This document shows, one piece after another, positions 1 to 11,344 of a DNA stretch of 64,000 bases. Origin of the DNA: Plantago major (taxonomy: Eukaryota > Streptophyta > Magnoliopsida > Lamiales > Plantaginaceae); contig JAIFAC010000478.1 of assembly GCA_026545765.1 (NCBI GenBank), forward strand, positions 1 to 64,000, read 5' to 3'. Every line of letters starts with the position of its first letter. Position 1 is the stretch's first letter. The notes beneath the pieces are model-generated. The model did no database searches, had not been told where the DNA came from, and was given only the letters and a program-made list of their open reading frames with translations. The position numbers were made by a program, and so were the translations under genes.

Positions 1-44
1 GATGATAAGCAGTAGAGGGTATAAGTTAGATATGAAGGAAGAAC

Positions 45-1526
45 CTGAAATTGGCAACACAAACAGAAAGGATTCCAGCATCAGCTGCTGCTCGATAAAG
101 CAACTGGAACAACATCTGAGACCTATACTTTTAGAAAGAGATCCAGCATAAAGGATTGCATATAAACATATAGCTATAGCACAACCCACTCAAAGAAAAT
201 ATCGCCATCTTGTACTACTTGAAATTCTATTTGATACTTCCAAAGACAGTAAAAGATTGACATCTTAATGATCACAGCAGAAGGATAAACTTATACTACT
301 CAAGTCCGCTTGATAGACTTCAGCCACTCTACTTCTGCTGCCAATATAGAGGCCCCAGGGTACCACAGCCGCCTCTCCTAGAATACTAAAGAACACAAAG
401 CAACTAACATATTCAGCAATGATCAGGCTACTGATGTCATCGCATTTTACAGATAAAGGTCAACTCATTATTATGGTTTCACCTTCTCCAATGAAGCAAC
501 AGGATCAACTGTCAAGGCATCTGTTTGAACTGCTCCACAGTCCAAGAGAACCTATCATTGGAGAAATTTAAAGTACTGCGTAATGAACCAGAGATATTGA
601 TAATAAAAGGAAAAAAAAACGAAAAACAGAAGCATTTCTGAAACAATGGTGGAATTTAAAAGATACCTTCATATGAAAAGGCAAGGAGACTGTATTTCAG
701 TGGTGTAGACATAACCCGTGCACCAGTTACCACATGAACTTGATGCCCCATGAAGTATGAGATGTCGAGCCACCTAAGCAACGGAAATAAACTCCAACAG
801 GTCACCAACAGCACAGATAAGAAACTGAAAACACATCCATCATGATATAAGCATCTGTATTCTGTACACAACACAATGCAACATTTCCAAAGACCCTATT
901 TTCGAAGGAGGAAATTATAATGTACCTATATAAATCTTATCTTACATGTGAAATTCTTAAAAGAAGGCCGGTCGTTCCTTGGACATTAAACAAAAAACTA
1001 CATGTAATGAATATCATTCTAACATTACACAAGCACGTGTTCGAAGATCTTTTTTCTACTAGTATTTAGGCAAAACTGGTTTTTCCTAAGAATTGTGACA
1101 TCTACATGAGCGTTAAAAGAGGAGCAAAAACAAAATGAAATCAGCAAAATTCGCAAGTTATAGAGCAAAAGATGAGTGAATTGAACTGGCTAAAAGGTAC
1201 TACATTGTTAAGATTTAAGAAGCAGCAGCAATTGCAAACAAATGGAATTATACAACATTTCAGATATTGCATTTGATTCAAAAAATAGAACCTGCAATCA
1301 ATTTGACACTCATCAGTGTTTTCCAAAATTCGATTATATAGCTGAATCTAATAGCAAATGATTTGATTTGATTTGATGAAATGAAGGAAAAATGAGGTTT
1401 GATGAATGAAGAGGGAAAATAAAATGTTGCAGGAGAAGAAGGAACCTCAACAACTCTGGTGGCATGGCCATAGCCATGGCCAGTAACATAGTAAGCAAAC
1501 ACCAATGGACGAGTTATAGATCCCAT
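45..1526 (-). pseudogene. ARA1: L-arabinokinase (ARA1-like) 5' exons, frameshifted; gene continues past left edge
   Basis: Five exons can be read on the minus strand. Exon 1 (1526-1446) starts at an ATG and reads AYYVTGHGYGHATRVVE. Exon 2 (773-667) carries RHLILHG and HQVHVVTGA. Exon 3 (551-483) reads DCGAVQTDALTVDPVASLEK. Exon 4 (about 377-300) reads ILAAEVEWLKSIK. Exon 5 (122-45) carries SDVVPVA and RAAADAGI. Where borders are clear they have GT donors and AG acceptors, so this is not a processed copy. The order matches the N-terminal, glycosyltransferase-like half of plant L-arabinokinase, a GHMP kinase that phosphorylates L-arabinose for UDP-arabinose salvage in the cytosol. The kinase half would lie left of the window. 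Exon 2 has an extra G, a missing C and a TGA; exon 4 has an extra G and exon 5 an extra T. Most of these are homopolymer changes, so a pseudogene or an assembly with indel errors are both possible. Identity is fairly sure; pseudogene status less so. Confidence 0.75.
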
Positions 1527-2430
1527 TGTTGCCAGATCGCACAGCACAGCACAAATTAATTTGCAGACAAAATCACGTTTTGACTACAATTCCAATCTTC
1601 TCAACAACAAAAATATACTATAATAACTTTGAAATCGTTGAGTAAAATAACGGCAATGGCTTATAAATGTAATACTACTATAAAATACACTTCCTTCCTC
1701 TTCGATGACACCCAGAAACAGTTCGAGGAGAGTGCATGTAACACCACGGTTTTTATTTACCCGACGAAGCATTTAATTAAAACAGCTTTTTGATTTATAC
1801 GCTTAAGCTAGAATGAATTAATTAAAAGGCCCAAGTCTTCCTGTCAACCCGGTCCGTTCTTTTCCTAAACCTACTTTTTAAAGAAAAACCCTATGTTATT
1901 GAGCTTTTCACATTTGAGCAGCCGTCAAGAAAGAAAGAAAGAACTACTTTTCGCCCGCAGATTTCTGCACAACGCAACCTTTTTCTAAAATCAATTTCCG
2001 GTTCGTTAACCGTCAGATTTAGATGATTTTTGGAGACAATGTTCAGAACAGATCGTTCTAAACTTTCATCGGACGGATCGATGTTTTGATGTGTGAGTCA
2101 TCCGTAGTTGTCTGTCGAACAAAAGCCTTCCTTTTCTTCGGTTACTAGACCTCAAGCATGCCATGTATTGTATGCACGTGAGTTGACTTGTGTTATCAAC
2201 CTGTTGTTAATAGAGAAGTTAAAGTTCAACTCAAGCAAGAGCCTTTGCTTAAAAGAATTGGAATAACTACACAAGCTTCGTGGCTTGTTTTTAGTATTTT
2301 TCTAAATACTAAGAAAGATGCAAAACACTTAATAACAAGTTAAATGTATGAACTCTTGAAAGTAAAGAATGAAAGAAAAGGTTGCCTAGGTGTCTCTATT
2401 GGTTATACACCCACTAATGATTGAGATGCG

Positions 2431-2571
2431 GCATATAACGTATGTTGCTACGGTGAGCATACACATGTGAGCTGAGGCGAAAGCCGATATGCGTTTGATC
2501 GTATACTGCTACGGTGAGTATACAAAATAGAGCCAATGCATATAACGTATGTTGCTACGGTGAGCATACAC
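2431..2571. repeat. Three spaced copies of a TGCTACGGTGAG motif
   Basis: Copies lie at about 2431-2465, 2497-2524 and 2538-2571. Each has a conserved core TGCTACGGTGAG bounded by short inverted ends (GTATG/CATAC, or GTATAC in the middle copy). The first and third are nearly identical, with the AACGTATGT flank also kept, about 107 bp apart. Function is unknown. Confidence 0.6.
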
Positions 2572-2617
2572 GAGTAACCAATATGAGGTAAGCTACCTAG
2601 ACACCCTAATCAAGAAC

Positions 2618-2733
2618 GAATGTTTAATGTGATTCTCGCTAAAGAAAAGAAAGAGCTTGAATCAAAAGGATGATCATGAAAGAATGTCTAAAGTGATTCT
2701 AGCTAAAGCCAACAAAGAGCTCGAGTCAAAAGA
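2618..2733. repeat. Two imperfect ~54-bp direct repeats, 64 bp apart
   Basis: Both units (from about 2618 and 2682) start GAATGT, carry AGTGATTCT or TGTGATTCT, then GCTAAAG, and end in AAAGAGCT followed by GA(A/G)TCAAAAG. This is a short tandem duplication with no visible coding role. Confidence 0.55.
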
Positions 2734-4145
2734 ATGTTTCATTTAATAGTATCGATGAATAATAAGAATCAATTTTAAGAAGCTTTGAAATTTAATATTT
2801 GGGAGTGGATTGTGATTTTAGTATAGTATTTAGAGTAGGTTATGTAAGAGCCGCTGTAAGAGTGTAATGATTTTATTAAAGTATTTAAAATGATATGATT
2901 GAATGTGTTTGTGGGATTTTGTTGAAAACTATGTTAAGTTTATATATTATAGATTTTTTTTTGTAATTATAGAATTTCTGATAGATAGTTTACGATAAAT
3001 ATTTAACAATACTCAGTAACCGTTCTAAACCATCGTACAAAGCTACATGTGTGCAATACAAATAAAATGATTGATGATTAAACATGAAGAAAACTTGAAA
3101 TAAATTAATAAGTTCACAATAATGATGTTCTTAACTTTTAATGAGAAACATAGATTTCCTGTCCCAGTGAAGATAGATGAACAAGAATATGTAAGAATTG
3201 AGTTCGTGATTTACCGGAATCGCCCTTTTAGAATTTGTCAATGGTGGCTTGGAAATAAATGGAGGAGATAAAGAGACAAGTCTCTGCATATGACAGCTAG
3301 GGACTAGGGAGAGAAAGATGTAGTGAATAGAGTAAAAAAATTCAATTAAAATAAAGTCTTTTAACAAAAGTAAAAATAAGCAAATTCAATTTTAAAAGAC
3401 TTTTGTCTAATAGAGTGACTACCAAACAAGCGCATATTCTGAGTTGGAGCCAAGAAGCTGCTGCAGATTTCGTGTTCCGGCCATGGAATTGCTTATGTCG
3501 ATGCCTCTCTCGATTCTAACCTCTTTCATCTGTGTTTCCTGATTTGCAGTGGTGAATCGATTGACTCAACGAGTCATTAACGAACACAATGTAAGTCCTT
3601 TTCCTTTCTGAGTTAGATTTCTGGGACTGAATTAGTGTTGCACCATTTACTTTATGGTTTGAAATCAATAGCATATACTAGTAGAATATTTCAAGCCAGT
3701 ACTACGATGTACATCTGTTGACTTTCAAGTATACTGTTCCAGTCATTCTTTAATTTTAATTGCCTTAGCAAAGATAATACCTCCATGGATACCTAACTTG
3801 GTGGTACGCTGATGTGAGTACATGTTGCAACCAAGAACGTGGCCAGGTGGAAATCCCCATGAATCATGTGGGAGGCACCTTTGGGACATACACTTAAGGT
3901 TAATGTTAATGCTTCCTGATGTACACTTGATCATTTGAATGCGTCGTAATGCATGTAATCATCAGATACAATCAAAGATTAAATTTATTGTTGTAACTTT
4001 TGGATCGGACGATTTGATTTTGTGACAGAGAACAACGTTATCTATGATGTTGAATAACACTGTCTCCGACAGAAGGAACAATAATCGATGTAACAAAGTG
4101 AATTGCAATGAACAAAATATCGAATACGTAAAATTATCGCGGTAT

Positions 4146-4286
4146 TGTTAGAATATGTTTAGGATTCCTTATTATGTTGGTAATTAGAAGTATAATTTGA
4201 TTAGGATTCTTATTATATCTAGCTATACACTCTTGTATATATATGAAATTGATTAATGAGAATCGTGAGTGAAAATAATTCTTTCA
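4146..4286 (+). repeat. 5' LTR of the TRIM-like element
   Basis: Starts TGTTAG, ends TTTCA. It differs from the 3' copy by only a handful of small changes, mostly in the TATATA stretch and near its end, so the insertion is not very old. Confidence 0.85.
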
Positions 4287-5517
4287 TGGTATCGTGCCCA
4301 AAGTTTCCAACCAGATTGGTCCCGCCTCCTTTTTTCTTTCTTCAAATTTCTAAAATTTCTCTCGATTTTTTCCTCAACGCAATCAACTGATTGCCCTTGC
4401 CATTCTCTCTTTCTTCTGTTCTCTTCCTTTTCCTTCTCTCCAGTCACTTCCATCGCCGTCACTTCCTCGAGCAATTTGCTTTTTTCTTCTTCTTCTTCCC
4501 AGAACAGCAGCTGACTTCGACAGAACTTTTGGACAGGTTCATATACTTTGAATTCGATTCCACCGTCCACAATGTAGATTCACGTGTTAGCTACCCGCGG
4601 TCAAATTCTCGTATGATCCAACGGTTGAGCTGGCGGAAACGCTGCTTTCCTACGATTGCGCTGTGCAGTTTACTACATACGAAAACTGCTTTCCTTTCTT
4701 CTTTCGCTACGATTGCGCCCACAAAGGTCTCTGTCGCCTTGATTCCGCCCACCCTCTCCGTCACCTCCTACATCGTCCACCTCCCGCCGATCACGGATTC
4801 CAATTGCTCAACACTTCTCTCATGCACTCCTCGCGCCTTTCTTCTCATCCACGGTTGATCCGCTTTCTTTCTCTGCAGCTGTCGATGCTTCCTTAAACAC
4901 CAATTCTACTATTGATCGGGTATTCTTCCCATGACCTACCAAGTTGATGTTGAATCTGAACTGCAGGTTAATCTGATCTATCTTCGCCACTCTAGGCCTT
5001 CCTCTATGTGATCACTTATCGATCCCTCTCTCGCCTCCGTGGTCTTATCTCCTCTCTACCTATTTTGGTGTCTCTCTATGCTTCTAGGTGCTTACGCTCT
5101 TTCTTCTTCCGTTGTCATCTCGCCTTCTTTGCCCCGCCTCGCTCTTCTCCTCTCCCATATTATGCCGCCAGAATTTCCGTACTCACCCGAGGTTACGACC
5201 GTTCCACCCGACTCAGTGTACTTGAGCACTTATGTGGGGTTGTGTACCACCTTGGGTCCTCCCCGCCATACCCGATCGCCTTCGTATCGCTTCATCAGAC
5301 GGACCATCTCAAAGAAGTCGGTCTTCGATCTCACCCACAAAGAAGCCCATAGGCCATTCGACTTTTGTCTCGCTGCTCATCAACATCAACGCAACACGCC
5401 ATGGATGAAATTTGTCGATTCTCGACTATAAGTCGACTTTTCACCAAACGACTTCAACAAGTTCGCTTTGTTTTGGGGACAATCTCAACGCTCACAACCT
5501 CCGCTTTTCATGGGGAG

Positions 5518-5656
5518 TGTTAGAATATGTTTAGGATTCCTTATTATGTTGGTAATTAGAAGTATAATTTGATTAGGATTCCTTATTATATCTAGCTATA
5601 CACTCAGATATATATGAGATTGATTAATGAGAATCGAGAGGAAAATAATTCTTTCA
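5518..5656 (+). repeat. 3' LTR of the TRIM-like element
   Basis: Matches 4146-4286. It is preceded by the polypurine tract near 5510-5517 and followed by the GTAT target duplication. Confidence 0.85.
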
Positions 5657-6188
5657 GTATAAAAAGATACCGACGTCAGAGGCTAAATATCTACCAAATA
5701 TGAAAAGTAGAATTACAAAAAGAAGATTAAATCAATCACAACCGATTGTTTAAACTTAAAAACTAGACCTAGAAATGCATAAGAAAACCTATTCTAGTTC
5801 AAGATACTACGAAATAAAAGTCTAGTAAAGCAAGACGCCACAAACTAAATATTCTCAAGAGATGTTCTACAAAGGCGTTGTCTTGCAAAGAGCTCCTTCT
5901 TGTATATATGATCTTTAGTCGAACCAGGAGAAGAACCGCCAAGTCCAAGAGAACTGAAGAAGAAGAACGCAACTTTTATTTTTTGCTTCGCTTTTCTTTC
6001 TTGCTTCTAGCATCCTTCTTTAGGAAATCTTCCTTTAGAGAATATCTCCAAGATCTTTATTTCCTTCTTGCTTTTCTTGTCTCCAAGTCCCATAAAACTC
6101 TTTCCTTAATCCAAATAGAATAGGACTTCCATTCATTAGTTTCAAGGCTTGATCTTCCAAACTACGCTTGATTATTTCCAGCTCTTCC
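5657..6188. other. No gene recognised
   Basis: AT-rich sequence with an open frame at 5878-6123 of low-complexity, Arg/Lys/Phe-rich composition. It resembles no family I recognise. The sequence continues on the far side of the solo LTR at 7571. Confidence 0.4.
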
Positions 6189-7565
6189 TGTAAAATCCCG
6201 GAATTTATTTTTGGGCCGCCTATGTATACTTGGAGTTAAAAATTTATTTGGACTTGAAATGAGGCAGGGGATTTTATTAGTCACTATTTTATGGACTGTT
6301 AAATTGAGATGAGCTATGATAATTATATTGAATTTGATTTGGACGGGAGTAAAAAGCCCAAAATAGTGCAGCCCACGGAGTTGTTAGATCATCCGGACCT
6401 TTTCAGTTTATGAAGACAGTTAGTAGATTGTAGAGCACCTGCTATTGCCGCATGCACAGGTCGATCACTGAAATTTTAAAATTGTGTTCAAGAGATGAAG
6501 GGCATATTTGAGACCTAGATACCCAGTGGAGCTTGGGTGGATTCAATCATCATGCAAGTACACGGTTCAAGGGGAGTAGTTAATCTTCAAGTACAGGGTC
6601 ATTAGGAGTAATTAATTAAGGGGCAAGAATTGACATTTGTGCTACGGTTCAGAATGTTATTGGCGCAATACGTTTGAGGACGGAGCTAATGCCTGCTGTT
6701 TGGATTTGTTGATAGTAGTGGTGGATTATTGGAGGTTTTTAACACTTTTGCTCCTATTTTCCGTATATAAAATGTATATATATAGTTTTGCATTGACAAA
6801 TAACTTATGATTATTATATCATGTTATGGGACTTGATATAATATTCTATTCAAAGAGGATCAAGTATGTGAATTCCTAAAGTATGTTTTTTGTAATGCAT
6901 GTGTGTGAAAATTAATGTTTCAGACATGGAGATAAAATACGCTTGAGCTCAGCTTTGCTTATGAATTTTGGGTCTGCTTTGACGGGTTGATTACGCCCGC
7001 TTCAAGTACTTCTTTCCGCCTATGTTCCTTTAGCGGGAACTTTCGCTCAGGTCACTGTACACCGGACTTATACTAGTGGTCATAGTGTGACTCTGTTGAG
7101 CTAAACGTACTGATAATACTGTTCTGTTATAAACACTCCATGAAATTGTTTTCTGGCTATATGTTCTGATATTGTGTGTATATATGTAATTTTACTGCTC
7201 TGCTTAATCCGGTAAAAGTGCCAAGAGATTCACCCTTACACTTTTTTTTTTTTTTTAGATATTTAGTAAGTGACTGGACGAAGGTACTTCGGAGTGAAAA
7301 CGGTAGACCGATGGTGGATTTGAGAAGATTGTTTAGTAGTTGTTCCGTATAATCGATTTGTATCAGAGTAAGATGATTTGTACTGCTTGATTCTCGTATG
7401 TATTGAGGACTTGTAAGTACTTTTATATTTGGGATTTTAGACGCCTGCTGTGTACCACTCGAGATTATTTCATGTATTTGAGGATTAAAGTAGGTTTCGC
7501 TCAAGGCGAGGCCCATCTCACGATAGACGGCCACACGCAAAGTGATTTGGTTTTGGGGCGTGACA
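6189..7565 (-). mobile_element. Solo LTR, probable Ty3/gypsy family (short version)
   Basis: On the minus strand it begins TGTCACGCCCC and ends CCCGGGATTTTACA or a close form. The target duplication CTTCC is perfect (6184-6188 and 7566-7570). There is no internal coding region, primer site or second LTR, so it is the product of LTR-LTR recombination. It matches 38983-40891 along much of its length, for example the start and the segment around TCACTTTG...GTCTATCGTGAGATGGG. The gypsy assignment rests on the typical TGTCACGCC start only. Confidence 0.85.
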
Positions 7566-8496
7566 CTTCCGATTGCGCTGGTTTCTCCTCGAGGCCCAAG
7601 CTAACCAATCTTGATCCATTAAGAACGCAGTTTCAACTTGTTATTTCCTACAAAATATTCATAGAAAAACAACTACAATTGTCGAACCTGTTAATAAATG
7701 AAGAAAGGCTGAATTAATTAACTAAGTGCAATAAATTGCACTTTCATTTATGTTATTGTTGAAGCTCACAAACACACTACAATAGAGTTAAGTTAACTCA
7801 CGGACACTTAACATAAGAACAAGCAAATATCGTTTTGAATGCAGAAATGAGACCGTTCGTAAGTAACAGATTGTATGTAAGTAGATGATCGAATCGCAAC
7901 TAAAACCCTAATCTTGTGATGAAATCGATGATGGTGATGGAGTAAAGGACCCCCCGACCTCCCTCGTACTATGCTACTCCCAACTTCCTAATTAATATAT
8001 ATCCTACGATTGCCTCTAACGATGCTAGGCATAATACTAAATACCAAGGCGCAGTCGATATCAGTACCCCTACTCAATTCAACGAAACTATTGTGTTACT
8101 CAGCAGAACATCACACCACATAATCATCATAACTGCTTCTCATATATTTTATCTGCTTTTGTTCTTCAATTTCGGGCATCGTAACTTCATTTTCTCAAAA
8201 AGTGGTTTTCTATAAAGTTGTAGCATGCATCTTCAATTATCTTCACATTGGTTTGTCACATGACATGTTTTGACATTTCGAACTCCGTGCAACGGCCAAA
8301 TCATCGTATTTCCTTATTTTTCCCAATTTCAGCTAAATATGACATTTTGGCACCGAAAATCGTGCAATTCCTAAAAAACACGATCATGACCTACAAAATA
8401 CGCAAGAAGTTGGTAATTGGCCATAATATGATGCAAATATTGAATCTTGGACAAAGAATGAGGGTCTGAAAGCATGCAAAATCGCACATTGCATTT
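7566..8496. other. No gene recognised
   Basis: AT-rich. Short open frames here are not conserved in any way I can see. It lies between the solo LTR and the RNase H-like remnant. Confidence 0.4.
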
Positions 8497-8891
8497 ATGT
8501 CACATCACTTCCATAAATTACTGGCTGAATTCAACAAGTATTGGGCTTGTAGCTCGGGAGAAGTTCATGCGTGGAAGGAAACGTGTACTATTTATCTTGA
8601 ACACACAATTGTTGGGTCAATGTCTGCTACATACGGCATTTATATGGCTTTGGAGTATGGATGTAAATATATTATTCTTGGGGAGATTGAGCTGTAATTC
8701 GAGATCTTAGTACATCGGCAGCTTGTTTATATGCTACTGGCAGTTTTATAGATGAGGCTAGGAATAAACTTGGTCTATTCGATAGAGTAATTTTTAACCA
8801 TGTAAAACTAGATGGTAATTGCTTGGCACATCAATTAGCTCAGAATGTTGAAGTAGATTCAGCAGGTGTAGGAGAAGTTCCTGACTTTTGA
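8497..8891 (+). pseudogene. Orphan RNase H-like (RVT_3 type) domain fragment
   Basis: One frame (8497-8697) reads MALEYGCKYIILG. The next continues after a one-base shift near 8690-8700 with RDLSTSAACLYATGSFIDEA, then FNHVKLDGNCLAHQLAQN, ending at a stop at about 8891. This is the pattern of the plant RNase H-like domain found at the C-terminus of LINE-derived and domesticated proteins, including the closing H-x-L-A-H-x-L-A motif. The N-terminal strand with the first catalytic Asp is not recognisable, and the Asp expected after YIIL is obscured by the shift. No reverse transcriptase lies upstream, so it is an isolated, non-functional remnant. Confidence 0.7.
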
Positions 8892-9391
8892 ATTATGATG
8901 TATTGATTGTTGTTGTTGTTTGCTATTATGGAGCTATGTATGTAGTTGAAGTAATGTGGGTGGCTTACCTGAATAATTTTCTGCTTAAACAAAAAATAAA
9001 AAGCAAAAAATAGTACGGACTATATATTTGGTATCGAGTTAAAAAAGTGAGTTAGGAAAATTTTTAATGATGAATAAGAATTAAGTTAAAAGTTGAGTTA
9101 TTAAAAATGGTGTTTCAAATAGAGCTAAAAACTATATTGTTATATAGTGTTGACCAAACATTATGTCATGGGCTAACATTTTATAAGTCCAATATGTTCC
9201 ACTAAATCCATGTAAAGTTGGCCAAGTTAAATTTGATTTTCATCAAACCACCTTCTCAAACGCTCGCTCAAACGCTTACGCTTCACCATTCTTCGAGCAT
9301 CGGATTTCTAAATTATGTACAATATATTTATGGTAGACAAATGTGGCACACGTTTTTCTCTTCCAAAATTAGAGATTCTGGACTATAATAT
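8892..9391. other. No gene recognised
   Basis: AT-rich intergenic sequence leading into the duplicated block; nothing coding is seen. Confidence 0.4.
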
Positions 9392-9485
9392 TATTTATTA
9401 TTTGGAATAAAATATTTTGGTCAAATAAGGATTCAAATATATTTAAAAGAGATTTTCAAAATAGAATACTTATTTTAATGGATTT

Positions 9486-10259
9486 TGTTGGAGATATATC
9501 TTGGATATTCTTTTGTTATTTGTATTTGCAGGATTCTTTCAAGAGTTTAACTCTCCTAGAAAATATCAACAGTAGACAAAGTCTTCCACCTTATTCAGAA
9601 CAAGCTAACGTTATTCTTCCAGCAAATAACGATAGTCTTCTAGAAAATTATGAATACACGCTTCTTCTACAACGTTCATATTTTTCAGAAGCTTATAAAG
9701 AGTTGCAGAAGGAAGAATATAGACAACAACGCATACAAAAACGAGTTATATCATGTGTCAAAAAGGATTTGTTTTCAAAGCTCTCTATTGAGATATTTAT
9801 CGAGTTTATTGTATATAATTGGGGGAGGAGAGAGTGAGTGAGTGGTTCAATTATTTCATCTTTGTAATTCAAGAGTGCTAAGAGTTGTTAGCATGTGGAA
9901 GGAGTCGATTGCCTTTGCACCAAAGACTGTCTAGGTGGGGTTAGCTTAGACATAAGCAAGAGGAGAGACGAGGTGTCTTTGAGTGCTTGTGTGTTTTGTA
10001 AGTGTCTCTCAACGACTTAGTGAAAATACCCAAAAGTAAACGCTTGGGGAGTGGACGAGGTTTGTTTTGACCGAACCACTATAAATTTCGTGTGCCTTTT
10101 AAAGCTTTCAGATTGCATTCTTTATCGCATATATAAACATTCACTGCTCTGCTTTTAGCTTGTATCGCTTATAAACTTTGCAAGAAACTTTGCATTTTCA
10201 TTGATATTTTCGCTTGTCATTTCAAAGTCGTAAAATCTTTCAAGGGAATTTATATTACA
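9486..10259 (+). repeat. Ty1/copia 5' LTR (copy A)
   Basis: Starts TGTTGGAGATATATC and ends TATATTACA. It is followed by CATCTAGAGCCCGG, a degraded version of the common TGGCATCAGAGC-type primer site, clearer in copy B. The interior has the usual splice-like CTCTCTATTGAG and AT-rich promoter stretch. No 3' LTR partner is present. Confidence 0.65.
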
Positions 10260-10321
10260 ATCGCATCTAGAGCCCGGTTCACTCACCAAAAGTTTAACAA
10301 CTTGAGTGCTAACAATCACTA

Positions 10322-11344
10322 ATGGCCTCAGATAGTAATGACGCTTTTGTAGAAGGTCTTGCCCACAACAGCCACCACTTTTCAATGAAACCGAGTAAAC
10401 ATCTTGGAAAAATGTAATGAGGGAACCCATCATCTCTGTTAATTGGGAGCTATGGAACATTGTTAATGAAGGTCCAATTGCTCCCACAAAAAATGGTCAA
10501 TTATGTCATGAAACCAAAAGAAACGAAGGAGTACACGGCTGAGGACAAAAAACATCTCACCATGAATGCTAGAGCAAAGACATTAATTACCTGCAATCGA
10601 ACGAGAAGAATACAACCGTATGCACATGTGAGACTGCCAAAGATATGTGGGATATGTTGCAAGTGACTCATGCAGGAACAAATCAAGTCAAAGAAGAACA
10701 CATCAACATTCTTACACGTAAGTTTGAAATGTTCACTATAAAACCTGATGAAACAATTGCTTCTATGTATAACAGGTTTATGGAGGTAGTGAATCCGTCC
10801 ATTGCTCTGGGAAAGACATATTCACAAAGTGACTTGGTGAAAAATATTTTTACGATCTTTACCAAGAGCATTGAGTCCAAAAACTACTGCCATAATGGAG
10901 GCGAAGGACATCAACAATATGACAATATGTGAATTGATTTGTTCATTAACTTCACATAAGTTTTCACTTTTGGAGCATGAAGAGCCTCAAAAGAAGAGAA
11001 GTATAGCCTTAAAATCCACTTATGACGAACAGGTTGATGATGATGATGTCTGTGAGGAAATTGATGATGAGGAAAGAGCTAATCAAATTGATATGCTGAC
11101 CAAAAAGCTGAATGCTCTCAAGAATCCACAAACCAAGTTTTACAAACGCAAAGGTGGTAAGTATTTCAACAAGGTTAGTTCACCAAATGTTTGTTGCTAT
11201 GAGTGTCACAATACAGGTCACATCAGACCTGAATGTCCAAGGCTTAAAAGGAACGAGAGATTTGCATACAAAGGCAAAATACATAGCGGCAAAGAATTGG
11301 GAGGAACACTAAACATTGCTCAAGATGACAACATTTCGATTTAA
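10322..11344 (+). pseudogene. Ty1/copia gag remnant (UBN2 type), copy A
   Basis: Begins ATGGCCTCAGATAG shortly after the primer site. Readable pieces in order are NWELWNIVNEGPIAPTKNG, then MWDMLQVTHAGTNQVKEEHI, KFEMFTIKPDETIASMYNRF, KTYSQSDLVK, KTTAIMEAKDINNMTICELI, and a CCHC zinc knuckle CYECHNTGHIRPEC before the stop at 11344. This order is the plant copia gag that packages element RNA. Several frameshifts separate the pieces (around 10400, 10600 and 10880). Protease, integrase, reverse transcriptase and RNase H are absent downstream, so the element was truncated before the block was duplicated. Confidence 0.8.

Larger units (their letters stand above)
1527..4145. other. Intergenic, AT-rich; possible lone exon near 3483-3592
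   Basis: No credible long coding region is seen. At 3483 an ATG opens a short frame. A pyrimidine-rich stretch ending in TTGCAG is followed by about 45 bases and a GTAAGT donor near 3592, which looks like a small exon. I could not assign it to a family. The rest holds only short repeats listed separately. Confidence 0.4.
4146..5656 (+). mobile_element. Small non-autonomous LTR element (TRIM-like)
   Basis: Two ~140-bp LTRs (4146-4286 and 5518-5656) begin TGTTAGAATATG and end ATTCTTTCA, giving TG...CA termini. Directly after the 5' LTR is TGGTATCGTGCCC, a primer-binding site related to the usual initiator-Met type. Before the 3' LTR is a purine-rich tract ending GGGGAG. The 4 bases GTAT occur on both outer flanks, fitting a short target duplication. 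The ~1.2-kb interior shows no gag, protease, integrase or reverse transcriptase, so movement would depend on enzymes supplied elsewhere. At 1.5 kb it is long for a TRIM. The interior is richer in pyrimidines and CG than its surroundings, so it may hold captured DNA. Confidence 0.85.

Noticed and set aside
4391-5431. Overlapping plus-strand open frames inside the TRIM-like element
   Set aside because: Ser/Pro/Leu-rich in several frames at once, as expected from pyrimidine-rich DNA; no domain and no splice support.
7157-7540. A 127-codon minus-strand frame
   Set aside because: It lies wholly inside the solo LTR and its counterpart in the other LTR is differently broken.
10155-10487. A 110-codon minus-strand frame
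   Set aside because: Antisense shadow of the copia gag start; repeated in copy B for the same reason.
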